From: Owenia fusiformis
Taxonomy: Eukaryota > Annelida > Polychaeta > Sabellida > Oweniidae
Assembly (NCBI GenBank): GCA_903813345.2
Contig: CAIIXF020000008.1
Coordinates: 16,726,822-16,790,821 of the forward strand
DNA: 64,000 nucleotides
Direction: 5' to 3'
Shown here: one piece after another, positions 1 through 22,164 of the stretch
Layout of the letters: the number at the start of each line of letters is the position of its first letter
Numbering within the stretch: the stretch's first letter is position 1
Program-made: the position numbers and the translations under genes
The notes under the pieces: model-generated
What the model was told of the DNA's origin: nothing
What the model saw: the letters and a program-made list of their open reading frames with translations, nothing else
The model's database searches: none

Positions 1-45
1 TAACAGGGTAACCACCAAAGACTTCAGAGAGGGATAATTTTTCTA

Positions 46-969
46 GACAAAGTGTCCTAAATTCGCGGGATTTTGCGGGACATCCACCTTTTGCGGGATG
101 TCGCAGGACATTCAAGGGATTTTTAATGTAAAAGTACTCTTGAATCAAACTTTCAGATACTGATTTATCAAATATAATGCACTTAACTAAAAGTAAACGT
201 CAACACAATTCCACACAATACGCATAGAACTATTATTAAACTATCATAAACCACGCTTTAGGTGTGAGTACCGTAATCCGACACGAAATTCAAAAATTCT
301 TGTGAATACTTTGCACTTATGGCGTTCGTGAATCGTGACCAACTATGAAACATTTAACCCCATAGTGTAATATATCAAAATGTACCTATTCGTATAGGGG
401 TTCGATTATTCTACATCAAATTATGGGGAGTCAGGTTTCTTTTCGAGATATCAGTGTCCATTTATTGGAACTCGCGTTTGCTAACATTTGTTCAGTTCTG
501 AGATGAAGGCCGTGACACGCGTAGTAAAAAGGCCAACGTTGGAACTAATCGTGACATACATCCCTATTTCCGTAATTAAAATGAAATTTGCACTCTTCCT
601 CTTTATTTTGATACCAAACGGCATGCTAGAAGCCAACTATGGTGTTATTTGGATCAAAATCATAGTTTTATAAGTGTACTATATGCTCCTTCCAAAAGCA
701 GTCTTCGATGATCTGATGCACTGGGAGTTCGGCAGCACTTTTCAAATTAGGTAAACTTGACTCCTCAAAAGTGCAAAAAGCTTAGCTTCTTATATCACAA
801 TATAATCACAATTATTTAGCCTCGGGGATTGTTACAATTTTGAAAATTCGCGGAGGTCAAAGCCGTCGTTTGCGGGAATTCGCGGGACATTGCGGGACAC
901 GCGAATAAGCCAAATTTTGGTCAAATTCGCGGGATAATCCCGCCATTCGCGGGACACTTGACAGCTCTG
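46..969. mobile_element. Possible degenerate hAT-like element with GC-rich ends
   Basis: The two ends of this stretch carry related, inverted, CG-rich blocks built on CGCGGGA and GCGGGACA (about 46-115 and 850-969). Read inward, the right end starts CAGAGCTGTCAAGTGTCCCG and the left end reads TAGACAAAGTGTCCTAAATT, so AGTGTCC is shared by both. The CAGAG/TAGAC start resembles hAT ends, but I see no 8-bp target duplication and no transposase. The interior is AT-rich with no recognised gene. A diverged simple repeat is the alternative. Confidence 0.35.
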
Positions 970-1173
970 AAAGCTGAGCCCATAGAATATACCCCTAGTT
1001 CATCCATCTATTCATCAGTCATCCGGCAGTTCAAGAAGTTCGCCATAGAAAAGTTCAGTAAAGTCCTTGAACAATTATATTCATATATTTTGCACTTATG
1101 ATTGCTTTGAAGAGTGTAAAATTTATTTAATGTATATTAGACTCACTGTCATATTCTTCTTTTATTTTCACAG

Positions 1174-11026
<9,853 letters not shown>

Positions 11027-12629
11027 TCACAGAAGTCTACACAAATAACTTAATTTCTCCATCCTCACTGACTTTAAATTAGAATGCTTGGATACTCAAT
11101 TGACTTTAGACTGAATTTACCTCAAGGAGAAATTTTGCAGTGCAGTAAATATTATTAATTGTGATTTATAAAATTAACTAAAATTAAAGTGTCTAAATAA
11201 TGATATTGGACCTCTCTGTTTAAAGTTAGAGTCAGTAGAAGTGACAGATTCTTGCATCTCTTTCCAAAGACTTGATAAAATTGAACTGATTGCAAAATAC
11301 ACATTCCTAAAATCAGTAATGATTTGATCGAGCCTTTATATGAAAAATCATAGAATGATTGCCAATTGAACAATATAGAGTAAAAGTATGAGCTTTGGTC
11401 TTTTCAGAAAAAGTACAAAGTTGCTACAGATCTAACTTTTTACAAATATAGCAATATCACTTAACATAATATATTTCTAACTATGCAAACAGGTTGGATC
11501 TTTAGCCATTCTTAAAAATCATTCTTTTTTGAGTAAAAAACAATATTTGTCTTTTTACCGACTACAATTTAACAAAATATGAAGATATTGCATGTACAGG
11601 TACATGTATTTGAATAAGTTTGATTCTTACTATAATTGTAAATAGCACCAGATTATAAAAGGAATTTTCAGCCAAGAGATGATCATTAGGCTAATGCAAT
11701 GTCAAATGTTAATGTCAAATGGATAACAGCTACTTGTGCAAGTGGTATGTGTTTGAACAAATTAATATTTTGTTATACAATGCATATACAAAAAAATATA
11801 TACATTTATGTGACTTTTATGTTTTTAACATGTCCGAAATGTACATATTTTTAGATGATTTTTTAATATTGTGATTGATGTGTGCATATTTTGACTTGAG
11901 TAGGGTAGTCTTGTACCAAGCCCTTGTTTTTTCACCTCCAACAGAAATACCTACACTTTGCTAGTAAAATATTGTATATAATGAGAAACCAGAGACTTGG
12001 TACAAGACTGATATAAGAAGGGGCTTAGCTGTCTGTCAAATCTGCTTTGGCTAATCAGTTAATCAATAAAAAAGCTGATTAATATTGTAATCTTAATATT
12101 ATCCAAGACAACGAATTTGTTTTATCATTAAACACTGGAACAAAATTGGATCTGTTTTTAATGAGTTTTTTTATTATCTCATTTTGTAACTAATAATAAT
12201 AGCCTACATATTTTATTTTAGAGATCTGTTAAACACAGTAGTTGTAGAGGTTTATCTCTTTTCTATTTTGTAAATAATTTAATATACTTTTAGCACCTTC
12301 TCATAACTTTATGACTTTCGGTCTTGTGGCTCAGTAAAATAATTACTACTGCTAAATAAAATGAATAAGATAGTACTACAATATACAATACATTGAAATA
12401 AACTGTAAAATAGTTTTAAATATCAATATAAAATAATAAAATATACTTTATATTAGTATGATTTCTCAGTTTCTATATAACAAAATGGTTTAGTTTCTTG
12501 ATAAATTGTAAAAATAAATGGAAAAAATACAATTGATATAAACAATGTACATAGGTTGTGTTTACACATTACATGGCACTTATGGGCCTGGCCAAAATAC
12601 CAAATTTTGAAACAAATGGAATTAACATA
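11027..12629. other. Cathepsin 3' UTR and downstream flank
   Basis: AT-rich, no coding signal. AATAAA hexamers occur at about 12063 and 12353, but the polyadenylation site cannot be placed. Confidence 0.4.
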
Positions 12630-13004
12630 CACAGGGAGATATGCGGAGTACTAAAATAGTACTCATGGCATTTTTGCGCTAATTGAGTACTCATTTCAGC
12701 AAATATTAGTACTAAATGAGCACTTATGACATGAGTACTGATTTATTGCATGTTTTAGTACTCAATGAGTGTTCATATGATGAGTGATAAAAATAGCACT
12801 AATTTCATTGATTTTTGATTACTCAATGAGCACTCATACTATGAGCACTGATTAAGTGCATGATTTAGTACTAAATGAGTAATCATATCATAAATTAGTA
12901 CTAAATTAGCACTCGGGGAACGGGTGCTCATGAGCGCGCTTTTGCCAGAGTGCTAATTTAGTATTAATTTTGAACTGTTTTAGTACTCAGCATATCTCCC
13001 TGTG
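12630..13004. mobile_element. TA-flanked MITE with CACAGGGAGATATGC ends
   Basis: TA dinucleotides flank the element (12628-12629 and 13005-13006). The left end CACAGGGAGATATGC is matched by GCATATCTCCCTGTG at the right; GAGTACTAAAA is also mirrored as TTTTAGTACTC. The interior is a run of AGTACTCAATGAGTACTCAT-like self-complementary units. 375 bp, no coding capacity; a Tc1/mariner-type non-autonomous element. Confidence 0.85.
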
Positions 13005-14224
13005 TATTTTTAAGAAACCCCACTAACCTCTCCCCTGATGTAAATGATTACTTCAAACATTGGTTTGTTAACCTGCCCTCCAAATACAGTAAAACCTTTG
13101 TCGTTGGAACACCATTGGTTCTGCCAAAAAGTGTTCAACTGTATGGTATATATATTTGATTCACTGACAAAATATATGAACTGATCTTTTTAAACAACTG
13201 AACACATCTGTATGATCGGAGGCAGACCCTGATATCATAGTGTCAATGCATTGTAATGACTGTTAATTTACACAGGCAATAATTCGAAAAACCATACAAA
13301 ATTTTGTAGATTTAGTGTTAAACTCAGACAGAGTTTTATGAACTACAGAAGCAAGGTGACATGTAATTTAACGACTGACTTATTTCTCTATTCCTTGACT
13401 TATACCTTTATCCCACAGTCTCAATTGACCTGACTTGCACAAGACCAATATTTATAACAGGTAGTTATAGTATTGTATTTTGGCTCTTGGATCAATCCCA
13501 CATAGCCTAATTTGACCTGACCTACCATCTTTGCAAGCTTGGTCACTGCATTACTGACAGGAGCAGAGTAAACAAAGATGCTGACCTGCATCAGACCATT
13601 TATAACATATAGTAGTTATAATGTTGAACTTTGGGTCTTGAATCTTCTTAGATCACTCCCGTAATTATGAATATATGAACAATAAATTCTTTAGATCTAT
13701 TTTCTGAATAATTTGTGTTAAAATATCAACAGTTGCAGAAAATATATATCAAGCTTACTAGCCTAGTGTACATGATTGAATCTGAGATCTCATTATTCAG
13801 CGTTCAATCGCATGTTATTAGGCTTTTACCTGATATTTACTCAATGTCATAGAAACTGATATTATGACATTGACATTAACATCTAGTTAATTAATAATGT
13901 ATATGTACAATAAAACCTGTTATGAGGAACACCTGCGAGAGAAACACTTCCATAGATAAAACTATGTTAAAATCAACTGTTAATTTAATGTAATTGTATC
14001 TCAAGAAATGGGACACTGCCCGAATTAGAATAGAACACCATTTTATTTACCAGAAGTGTTATACAAGTTTTACTTATTTTAGCATAAGGCCTGCACAACT
14101 GTTGATATTTCAACATAATCTCATTGTAGCTCCACATATTGTGAATAACTACTGGCACCATCTATACCCAGAGCATATTAGAGAAAGTGGGAACTAGAAA
14201 AACAGCAACTCCACAGAGTAGCAA
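13005..14224. other. Intergenic spacer, partial MITE remnants
   Basis: No gene seen. CAGTAAAACCT-type fragments (13087 onward, and a diverged one at about 13910) followed by GGAACACC look like broken copies of the family intact at 38775-39275. Confidence 0.45.
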
Positions 14225-15473
14225 ATCCCACCGAACAAAACATATTATGCTTATTATAGCTAGTGTAAATGTTGAAATGTTTGTGTACTTTGTGATAGAA
14301 GCATGAAATTTGGCACAAAGTTAGTTTATACCATTGTGAACTAGGCATCATCATAGAATCAAATCCATTCACTGGTATATGAGTTATCAAAGATTACGTT
14401 TTTTAAGAATATGGGCCGCCATCTTGAAATTCAGCCGCCATCTTGAAAATTATTTCTTGAACAGAGCTACTGTGTCCCTAGGCATAATCATATAAAATTT
14501 CAACCAAATCTGTTCACTGGTATTTGAGTTATCAAAGATAACATTTTTTTACCAAAAATTGCTGCCATTTTGAAATTAAGTGGCCATCTTGAAAATGTTT
14601 TGTCGAACATAGCTACTGTGTCCCTAAGCATCATCATATAAAATTTGAACCAAATCTGCTCACTGGTATTTGAGTTATTAAAGATTACATATTTTTACGA
14701 GAAATTGTCGCCATTTTAAAATTAAGTGGCCATCTTGAAAAGCTCTTTTTGTGCGAAACTCCTTTGTCCCTAGGCATCAGCATATAAAATTTGAACCAAA
14801 TCCGTTCACTGGTATATGAGTTATCGAAGATTACGTTTTTTATTATGAATATGGGCCGCCATCTTGAAAATCATTTCTTGAACATAGCTACTGTGTCCCT
14901 AGGCATAATCATATAAAATTTCAACCAAATCTGTTCACTGGTATTTGAGTTATCAAAGATTACATTTTTTACGAAAAATTGCCGCCATTTTGAAATTAAG
15001 CGGCCATCTTAAAAATGTTTTGTCGAACATAGCTACTGTGTCCCTAAGCATCATCATATAAAATTTGAACCAAATCCGTTCACTGGTATTTGAGTTATCA
15101 AAGATTACATATTTTACAAAAAATGGCCGCCATTTGGAAATTAAGGGGCCATCTTGAAATCTCTTTTTGTGCAAAACTCCTTTGTCCCTAGGCATCAGCA
15201 TATAAAATTTGAACCAAATCCGCAAACTAGTATTTGAGTTATTAAAGATTACATTTTTTAACGAAAAATGGCGGCCATTTTGTCAGAGGCCATATTGAAA
15301 ATTCCTTCTCGAGCAGAGGTCCTACACCCATAAGGCATAAGCCTATAAAATTTGAATCAAATCCGTGAAACGGTATTTGAGTTATCGCCCGGACAAACAG
15401 ACGGACGGACAGACGGACGAACGGATGGACGGACGGCTTTCCTATATCCCTCTCGAACTTCGTTCGGTGGGAT
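14225..15473. mobile_element. Element with 12-bp inverted ends filled by a higher-order tandem repeat
   Basis: The ends are ATCCCACCGAAC (14225-14236) and GTTCGGTGGGAT (15462-15473), exact inverted repeats. Inside are about seven monomers of ~145 bp, each with GCCGCCAT(C/T)TTGAAA, GTCCCTA(A/G)GCAT, ATATAAAATTT(C/G)AACCAAATC and GGTATTTGAGTTAT. Landmarks at 14475, 14620, 14767, 14895, 15040 and 15185 show that every third monomer is most alike, a ~420-bp higher-order unit. The right part ends in GACGGACGGACAGACGGACG simple repeat. There is no open reading frame of note; short frames crossing the monomers are by-products. Confidence 0.85.
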
Positions 15474-17305
15474 AAAAATGACTGGCCTTTATCTTCTGTA
15501 GAATAACAGATGAACTACAATACTGCCATCTTTATATCAGCCCAAAAGCTAATCTGAAATCGTGTCCATTAAAATATAATTCTTCATCTCTCTTGCTTCT
15601 CTTCAAACTCTGGGTACATGTGGTAATATAAGTTAGAGTAAAATAGAAAATGTCATTGTGAAATTCATACTTTGAGCCTTGTATACTTTATTTCCATAAA
15701 TGTATTTGCATGAAAATTGGTCTTTATCCAAATAATAAAAAAGATCTGCGCTTAAAAGGTACAAGTTCCAAATTGAAAAACTTCTTGCACATTATTTAAT
15801 TTTTCAAGGTTCAGTAATTACAGAAAATAAGGTTTGTGTCCAGGTCTATTGATTGTTTAACATATTAATATGAAGTGAAGATATATAATGTTATTAGGAC
15901 ATGAAATTCTATCAGAAATCAATTCTCTAAATATGAACCCTCAAATCAACAAAGCAATGTGTTCACAATGACTTTTTCTCAATTTAAATAACAATGAAAT
16001 ATGAATACAATTACAGCGCACATATATACAGATCATTGGCATCAAAGATGAATATTATAGATACATGTAGATAGTATTTAACAATAGACATAACTTTCTG
16101 TGAAATATGTTAAATTACATTATATACATAGAGATATTTAGGATATAAGCACTGGTCCCCACCTAGTTAAAAAGATGTCTTTATAACAAAATGACTGAAC
16201 TTCCATTGGAGAAAATTTGTACGATTTTTTATTTTCATCACAATATCAAGAGTATCCAGTTACTCAAAAGCTAGTTGCGTTGTGTTAACATCCTTGTTTC
16301 TAAAGCGAGGAGTTTCTCACTCCTCTTGAGCCCTTGGATGTATATACCCATGACTAATTCATTTTTCAGTAACCAGATGTTACTATTGACAAACTGGTAA
16401 AATATTTGGATAAATCAACCTCCTTCTTGGTGAAGATGGTGAAAATAAAAAATTCCTCCAACAGAAGTGCATCCATTTTGTTAAAAAGATGTAAAGTCTT
16501 TATAACCAGGTGGGGACAAGTGCAAATGATGTTAGACATAACTTTTGAGAAATATGTTAAATTACTTTATACATTGAATTGTTTATGGCATAATTTATGA
16601 TTAAACCTCATAATATAACCCTGTAACATGATAGAAAAATAGCAGGGGCTTAAATACTTTATGTACACACATGTATATATTTTGAAATATTTGTGGCTGG
16701 CCTTATTTTATGACTACATTCGGCCTTTATGCCCGACTAGTTGTGAGGACCTAAATTACAGGCCATTCTCATTGACATTACATCAAAAATCACAATCAGA
16801 GATAACATTGAATTGAAAATGTCAAAGTACAATGTCAACTGACTAGAAATGAACTTTTAACTACAGTATTTATAACACTGAAATGTGATGCAAAAAGTGC
16901 ATTCTGAGAGCACCTCTATAATATTAAGGAGTATACATGTTCTGACTAGTGAACACATTATCCTTGTTGTTGAACAGCTACAACATGAAATAATCATCAA
17001 TGTGCATGGAACGAGAAAGTCATGCTGTAACATAATATAAATAAGACATTAACCTGAAAAAATGGTGGCTATAATATAATACCATGTCACCACTCATTGA
17101 TGGTGATAAAAATGACAAAAAAACTTTATCACTTGCTCAACGAAATAACAACCTGTACAACTTTTCTCCTAATCTTGCTGCTAACCGAGGGTCAAATATG
17201 TGTCACTCTCAAATGAAGTCCAGCTTCATTCGGTTTGTTCACCATACAGCTACAACTGTTCAGCATCAACGTCATTGATATCTCAGTCTTGAATTCAGTT
17301 ATTCT
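15474..17305. other. Intergenic region and Speedy 3' flank, with a 375-bp inverted-end element
   Basis: 16149-16523 has inverted ends, GCACTGGTCCCCACC on the left and GGTGGGGACAAGTGC on the right. A diverged direct repeat (AGACATAACTTT, GAAATATGTTAAATTAC) lies outside it at about 16085-16125 and 16530-16570. The rest is AT-rich without a coding signal. The 3' UTR of the minus-strand Speedy gene probably occupies the part just below 17306. Confidence 0.55.
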
Positions 17306-20198
17306 TCAGCATTGAGTTTGAACAGCAGTCATAATATAACTTGGCCATATTTGTTCATTCTCCTCTTGTAAAGTCAGCTGCAAACCTGAAAGATTGTGTG
17401 CGATAAAAAAATTTTCAGGTTGATACTTTCACATGTGTATTGTTTCCTTAGAGTTTATCAACAAATAAAAACATTTTACTGAAAAACATGGTCGGCTTCC
17501 AAAACCAATGTTCAAAAACATATATTAAACTCAAAATTGTAATCTACATTTTAAGTTTGATAAATTACATTGAATGATACTACCCTACAGTTCTACAACA
17601 ATAGACACAGAGGTTAAAACTTCTCATGGCCTTTAACCAAATATTCATGGTAGCTGGCATTTGATCTACAGACAGACAAGGTGCTTCAAATAAACTTCAC
17701 CTGGTATTTTAGAACGATAAAAAAATCAAATCTTGTTTTCTTACCTTGCATATCAAAGCGTGAATTTGACACAACATGTACAGTTTTCACTCTTGGATGA
17801 GAGAATTCTGGTGAAGAATCACTGCATGATGAAAGGTACCATGATTCGCTGGAATCGTCAGTGGTGTCTGTTTCAGTATCCTCCTGTGGTGGTGACTTGC
17901 ACATATGACACTTACGAGGGGACTTATTTGGACCCCTTGGATACCAGTCATCATCTCTTAAGTGGTTCCTTAAAGCTCCTGCATGGTGTTCAGGTCTCTC
18001 CCTTCGCCAGATATAGTGATCTCTCTGTATTGCCATAACCTGAAGGACATGTAATTATCTTATTGACATGTTTTTTCAATCGCTCCATGAACACATGCTG
18101 AGAAAGAAAAACGTGATTTTTCTTATTTATCAAATGAAGGTGATGAATGATTGTCAATTTTATTATCGCAGATAATACAGCTATATACTACAAAGTCAGC
18201 ACATCTGCCACGCAATAGAAGAACACAATGATAGCCCTTATGTAATTAGATTGTGCACGATTAAAGATAAAAATCTTTGAGTTATACAATTGATTTACAA
18301 CTCATCATTGCTGGAGGAAGACAACCGAAGGCAAGCCCCTCGTCTGCCTCATCCTGGCTACACTACAGGATTGAAAAGACCAACACAACTTACATTTCAC
18401 CTTATTTCTTTACTATCTGCACAAGTTGACTTTAAAACATATGTGCGTTGACTTCAACATGAAATCAAGATAAACAATATTTCTAAAATGGAACATATTG
18501 AATCTTAAAGGCAGAATCAGATCTATAGGGGGTGACAAAATTACGAGCACATGTACAATTCACCCACCAATCTATTGCTTACAATTTCAAATTCAATATC
18601 TCCCAAAAGATTCACAATATGTTATAGATTGGTGAAGTTCTTAAAGATTCAAAGTGCAAAAATGGGTGAAAAACTTTTAAATTCTCCCAATTATAAAGAA
18701 AAATAATACTTTATTGTAAAAATCTTTAGTTTTCCTGAAATAAAATGTGCACTTAGGGGATTTTTAGAAAATAGACATGAAAAGGAATTACATGACACTT
18801 CTGATAACTTGTGATGATGATTTTGAAAAAAAAATTGGTCAATTTGAATCAAGATGAAAAAAGACCCTTTTGACCTTTTTGACCTGTAGTGCACTTGTTC
18901 AGTACTATCAAAGTATCAATATGTGATTTACCTCTTCACAGCATTTTCTGCTGACAACTGCACGATAATCAATCTTTTGCCAGAACCTGTCCCTCTTGCG
19001 TAGAAACCTTGGGTAGTTATCCTTCCAGTTGGTTCCTAGGGCCCATGGGAAAATCTCATATTTAGCATCTTCTTCATCTTCTTCCATGTCATTAGCTAGA
19101 TATCTGCAACATTGGATTCAAAATGAAGGATTAATAAAAAATGAACATGCACATAATTTATAAACATTATCATTCCAGTTTCGGTTTCATTTGATTGGAT
19201 TAACATATGCCAGTTCAAATTAATAATAATATATTATTTGGATACAAAAAAATAAAATCCATCTCAAAATCTTTTTGGGTGTAAAATACTTACAATCCAA
19301 CAAAGAATGTCATTCTGTTGTATTCTTTCACTTCAAGATCTGCTCGTTTAAAGTAGGCAAACACCATTGCTAAAAGATACTGAAAACAAATATGAACATG
19401 TTCATATATAAACATTTCTTTAAACTATATTTTTCTTCTGTTCTATTCTGTTCTTTTTGTGTTTGTACCTATATCTACCAAAAATTATATTTAAACATAT
19501 TCTTACGAAATGGAAAGCAAGTGCCTCCCAATGGTTTTATTTATTTACAGATTAGGTAGAAAGTTGGTCATATCATTATTGTACCTTGTCAGAAATTCTT
19601 CTGCATAAGTCCCTCATCAGAAACTCATGGATTACAGTATCATCTGCAACAAATAATTTTGAAAACTTATTCAGTTATTAGTCATTTTGATGGACCTCTA
19701 TAAACATTATATTTTATTATTTGGAAGCATTTGAATCAAGAGTGAAAAACATTGACACCTGAATCTGCAATGGTTTTTTCCTTTATTACATCTTGCAAAT
19801 ACTATCATGTATCTGTCTGTCAGTGTTCTCTTACTCAGTTCAGAAGTGCGCCAAAACAAAAGTCATGAAGGGATGGATGATATACATTAATCATCAACTG
19901 GAGAGAAGATTTCCTATTACCAAAAAATCTAGACACTACCTAAAAGCCTGAAGAATGCTTGCATTTCTCTACTCTTTACAACAAAATTAGGCTTTCTTGC
20001 TCTCTTTGCTGGTCCTGCAATATCTCCTCCTATACCAGAATCATGCCTTGATCTTTTTGTATGTATTTTGTTTGTGTTTGGAGTTTCAAACTCTGGAGAT
20101 GACAGTTCAGAATCTTCTCCATGGTAAATAATGCCATTGTGTTGGAGGGGTAGATGCAGGATATTTTTGGCACCAATATGCTGGATAGATGCCATCAT
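17306..20198 (-). CDS. SPDYA: Speedy/RINGO-type CDK activator
   Basis: Non-cyclin activator of CDK1/CDK2. Coding exons from 5' to 3': 20198-19940, 19643-19585, 19379-19294, 19103-18932, 18039-17745, 17385-17306; frames join cleanly to 316 residues. The N-terminal ~78 residues are low-complexity with basic patches ([13 protein letters not shown]) that could be nuclear signals. The Speedy domain runs from about residue 79 (MQAFFRLLG) to about 217: [75 protein letters not shown]. These are diagnostic for the SPDYA group. The tail has CHMCKSPP and a Ser/Asp/Thr-rich acidic stretch. The last exon is short but has a good acceptor and an in-phase TGA. The start is the first of two adjacent ATGs; a 5' non-coding exon could exist. 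Orthology to SPDYA within the family is inferred. Confidence 0.93.
18480..18800 (-). repeat. Interspersed ~300-bp repeat, copy 2
   Basis: Reverse-complement copy of 8385-8690, in the fourth intron between coding exons of Speedy. In its own orientation it is sense relative to Speedy, just as copy 1 is sense relative to cathepsin. Confidence 0.75.
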
Positions 20199-20369
20199 CC
20201 TTCCCTGAAGGAAGCAGAGGCAAGTTCCAAGAGCAAGACCAATTTACCAAATCTGAAAGAAAAGATCAAATAAAACTTTTAGTGGAACAAAAGCAAGTGG
20301 CTAGAATGAAGCAAACAATATCTAGAAGCAACCCCAGGGGAGCAACTCAGTGATGAATATTTAAATTAA

Positions 20370-20815
20370 AGACCTTTTTACCAGGTCAAATCTCAAATCT
20401 AAAGTCAGATTTGAATTTCTGAGAACTCTTTATGATTTTGAAAAAGAAATTTAGCCAATTTCAAGCAAGTTGAAAAAATACCTTTTTTACCTTGAGAAGG
20501 TCATTGAAGGTCAAACCTCAAATCTATAGTCAGATTTGAACTTCTGAGAACTCGTAGATAATTTTGAAGAAAACATTTAATCAATTTGAAGCAAGTTGAA
20601 AAAACACCTTTTGACCTTTTTTAATCTAAAGACCTTATTTTGACCTTTTTTAACTAAGGTCATTGAAGGTCAATTCTCTTAATTTAAAGTCAGATTTGAA
20701 TTTCTGAGAAGTTGTAGATGATTTAGAAAAAAAATTGGTCAATTTGAAGCAAGTTGAAAAAATTCCGTTTTGACCTTTTTTTACCTTGAGAAGGTCATTG
20801 ACACGCCCGGTGATC
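20370..20815. repeat. Tandem repeat of ~120-150 bp (CTTGAGAAGGTCATTGAAGG)
   Basis: About three diverged units containing AGTCAGATTTGAA(C/T)TTCTGAGAA, TTGAAGCAAGTTGAAAAAA and TTTTGACCTTTTTTA. A single related block occurs at about 18790-18890. It lies just upstream of the Speedy start; no coding capacity. Confidence 0.7.
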
Positions 20816-20978
20816 GTACAAAATGGATGGAGGGGGGGATTAGGCGATTTCTGCAAGAAAACTCAACAAATTTGGAAGATTTATTTTTTCAAGAGAAAAT
20901 TTACAACTGAATTGCCAAATGAATAGGCGCAGTGCATGGCAAAATATGTTAGGTCATCTAGTATTTTTTTTGAACTGA

Positions 20979-21637
20979 TACCCTTCAAAGATATGAGATC
21001 TATTAAAAAAGGCGCATCATCACCAACGTGCAAAAGTCAATGTTTTTGCTATAAATCGGGTAACAATGGTCTACACGACCTGTAATAGATAGGTACACGG
21101 GACATTATTATCACAATACTAATGACATTGCTCACTTTTTAAAGATAGTTTCCATGCGTTATACAAAAAATAATCGAAATAAATTAATATTGGATGGAGG
21201 GGGGGAGTGGATGGAGGGGGGGATTTATATGTCTTTACGATGGAACAAATTCACAAGAACTCGTATATTTGAAAAAACTAAACGCAGTACACCAGTAAGA
21301 AACTGGATATTATATCTCTGGAGAATGAAAAATGGGAAAATTTGGAGTCATAAGAATAAATTCAAAGTCTAGCATGTCTTACATACACGTGATCCCCCCC
21401 TCCATCCAATCCCCCCCTCCATCCAATATTAATTTATTTCGATTATTTTTCGTATAATGCATGGAAACTAACTTTAAAAAGTGAGCAATGTCATTAGTAT
21501 TGTGATAATAACGTCCCTTATATCTATTTATTACAGGTCGTGTAGACCACTGTTGCCCGATTTATAGCAAAAACATTGACTTTTGCACGTTGGTGATGAT
21601 GCGCCTTTTTTAATACATCTCATATCTTTGAAGGGTA
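20979..21637. mobile_element. Large palindromic fold-back element with G-tracts
   Basis: Arms 20979 to ~21224 and ~21393 to 21637 are inverted repeats. The outer ends are TACCCTTCAAAGATATGAGA and its complement; the inner ends are two GGATGGAGGGGGGGA blocks per arm, with a ~170-bp loop. A further GGATGGAGGGGGGGATT copy sits outside at about 20822. The non-coding arms differ by scattered substitutions. It lies between the divergent Speedy and SYVN1 genes. Confidence 0.85.
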
Positions 21638-22164
21638 AGCTAGAGACTCGAGTAACGTATATATGTCTCTGGTCTAGGCCTAATGGTTATCCTCTGGGAT
21701 CCTAGGGTATCTTCTAAAATGTTAGCCAAATCTTTTTGATGATCTGACTCAAAGCAAAAATCAATAGAAAGTGACTTTTCAAATTTTCCGGGTGAATTTA
21801 GCAACAAGATCAGATTTTACTATTTGGTCTCTTATGATGGCATTCTAAAGCTCAACCAGTTTTAAGTTTTGACCACGATCAATCTCATAACATATGCTTA
21901 CCTATATTTAGATGGGTTTAGACGATGGAATATCTAAATCTAACGTGGAGAAAATTTTGAGAAACTTCCCCGGAAACTTCGTCTGCAACCCTGTCCTCAT
22001 TTTCATATTTGGCGGGAGTTGAAACTATTGGCCAATCAGTTTTCGACACGGCCGGAACGTCCCATATATGGTTAGCTTATCCTTATTTGGAATGCCAACT
22101 TGTACAGCAGCCATATTGGTTTTCGTTCACAATATTTGAGGCGATGCAAGTTATTTCATCGAAT

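Noticed and set aside
965-1095. Open stretch resembling a cystatin helix (QFKKFAIEKFSKVLEQLYSY)
   Set aside because: No acceptor/donor pair gives a frame-compatible exon, and the QxVxG strand that should follow is absent.
14953-15225. 90-codon minus-strand frame
   Set aside because: Runs through the ~145-bp monomers of the repeat element; composition is that of the repeat.
17733-18038. 101-codon plus-strand frame
   Set aside because: Antisense shadow of Speedy exon 5.
22009-22164. Upstream in-frame extension of SYVN1
   Set aside because: The family starts at the membrane segment matching MKSLLMTAAS; the extension has no counterpart.
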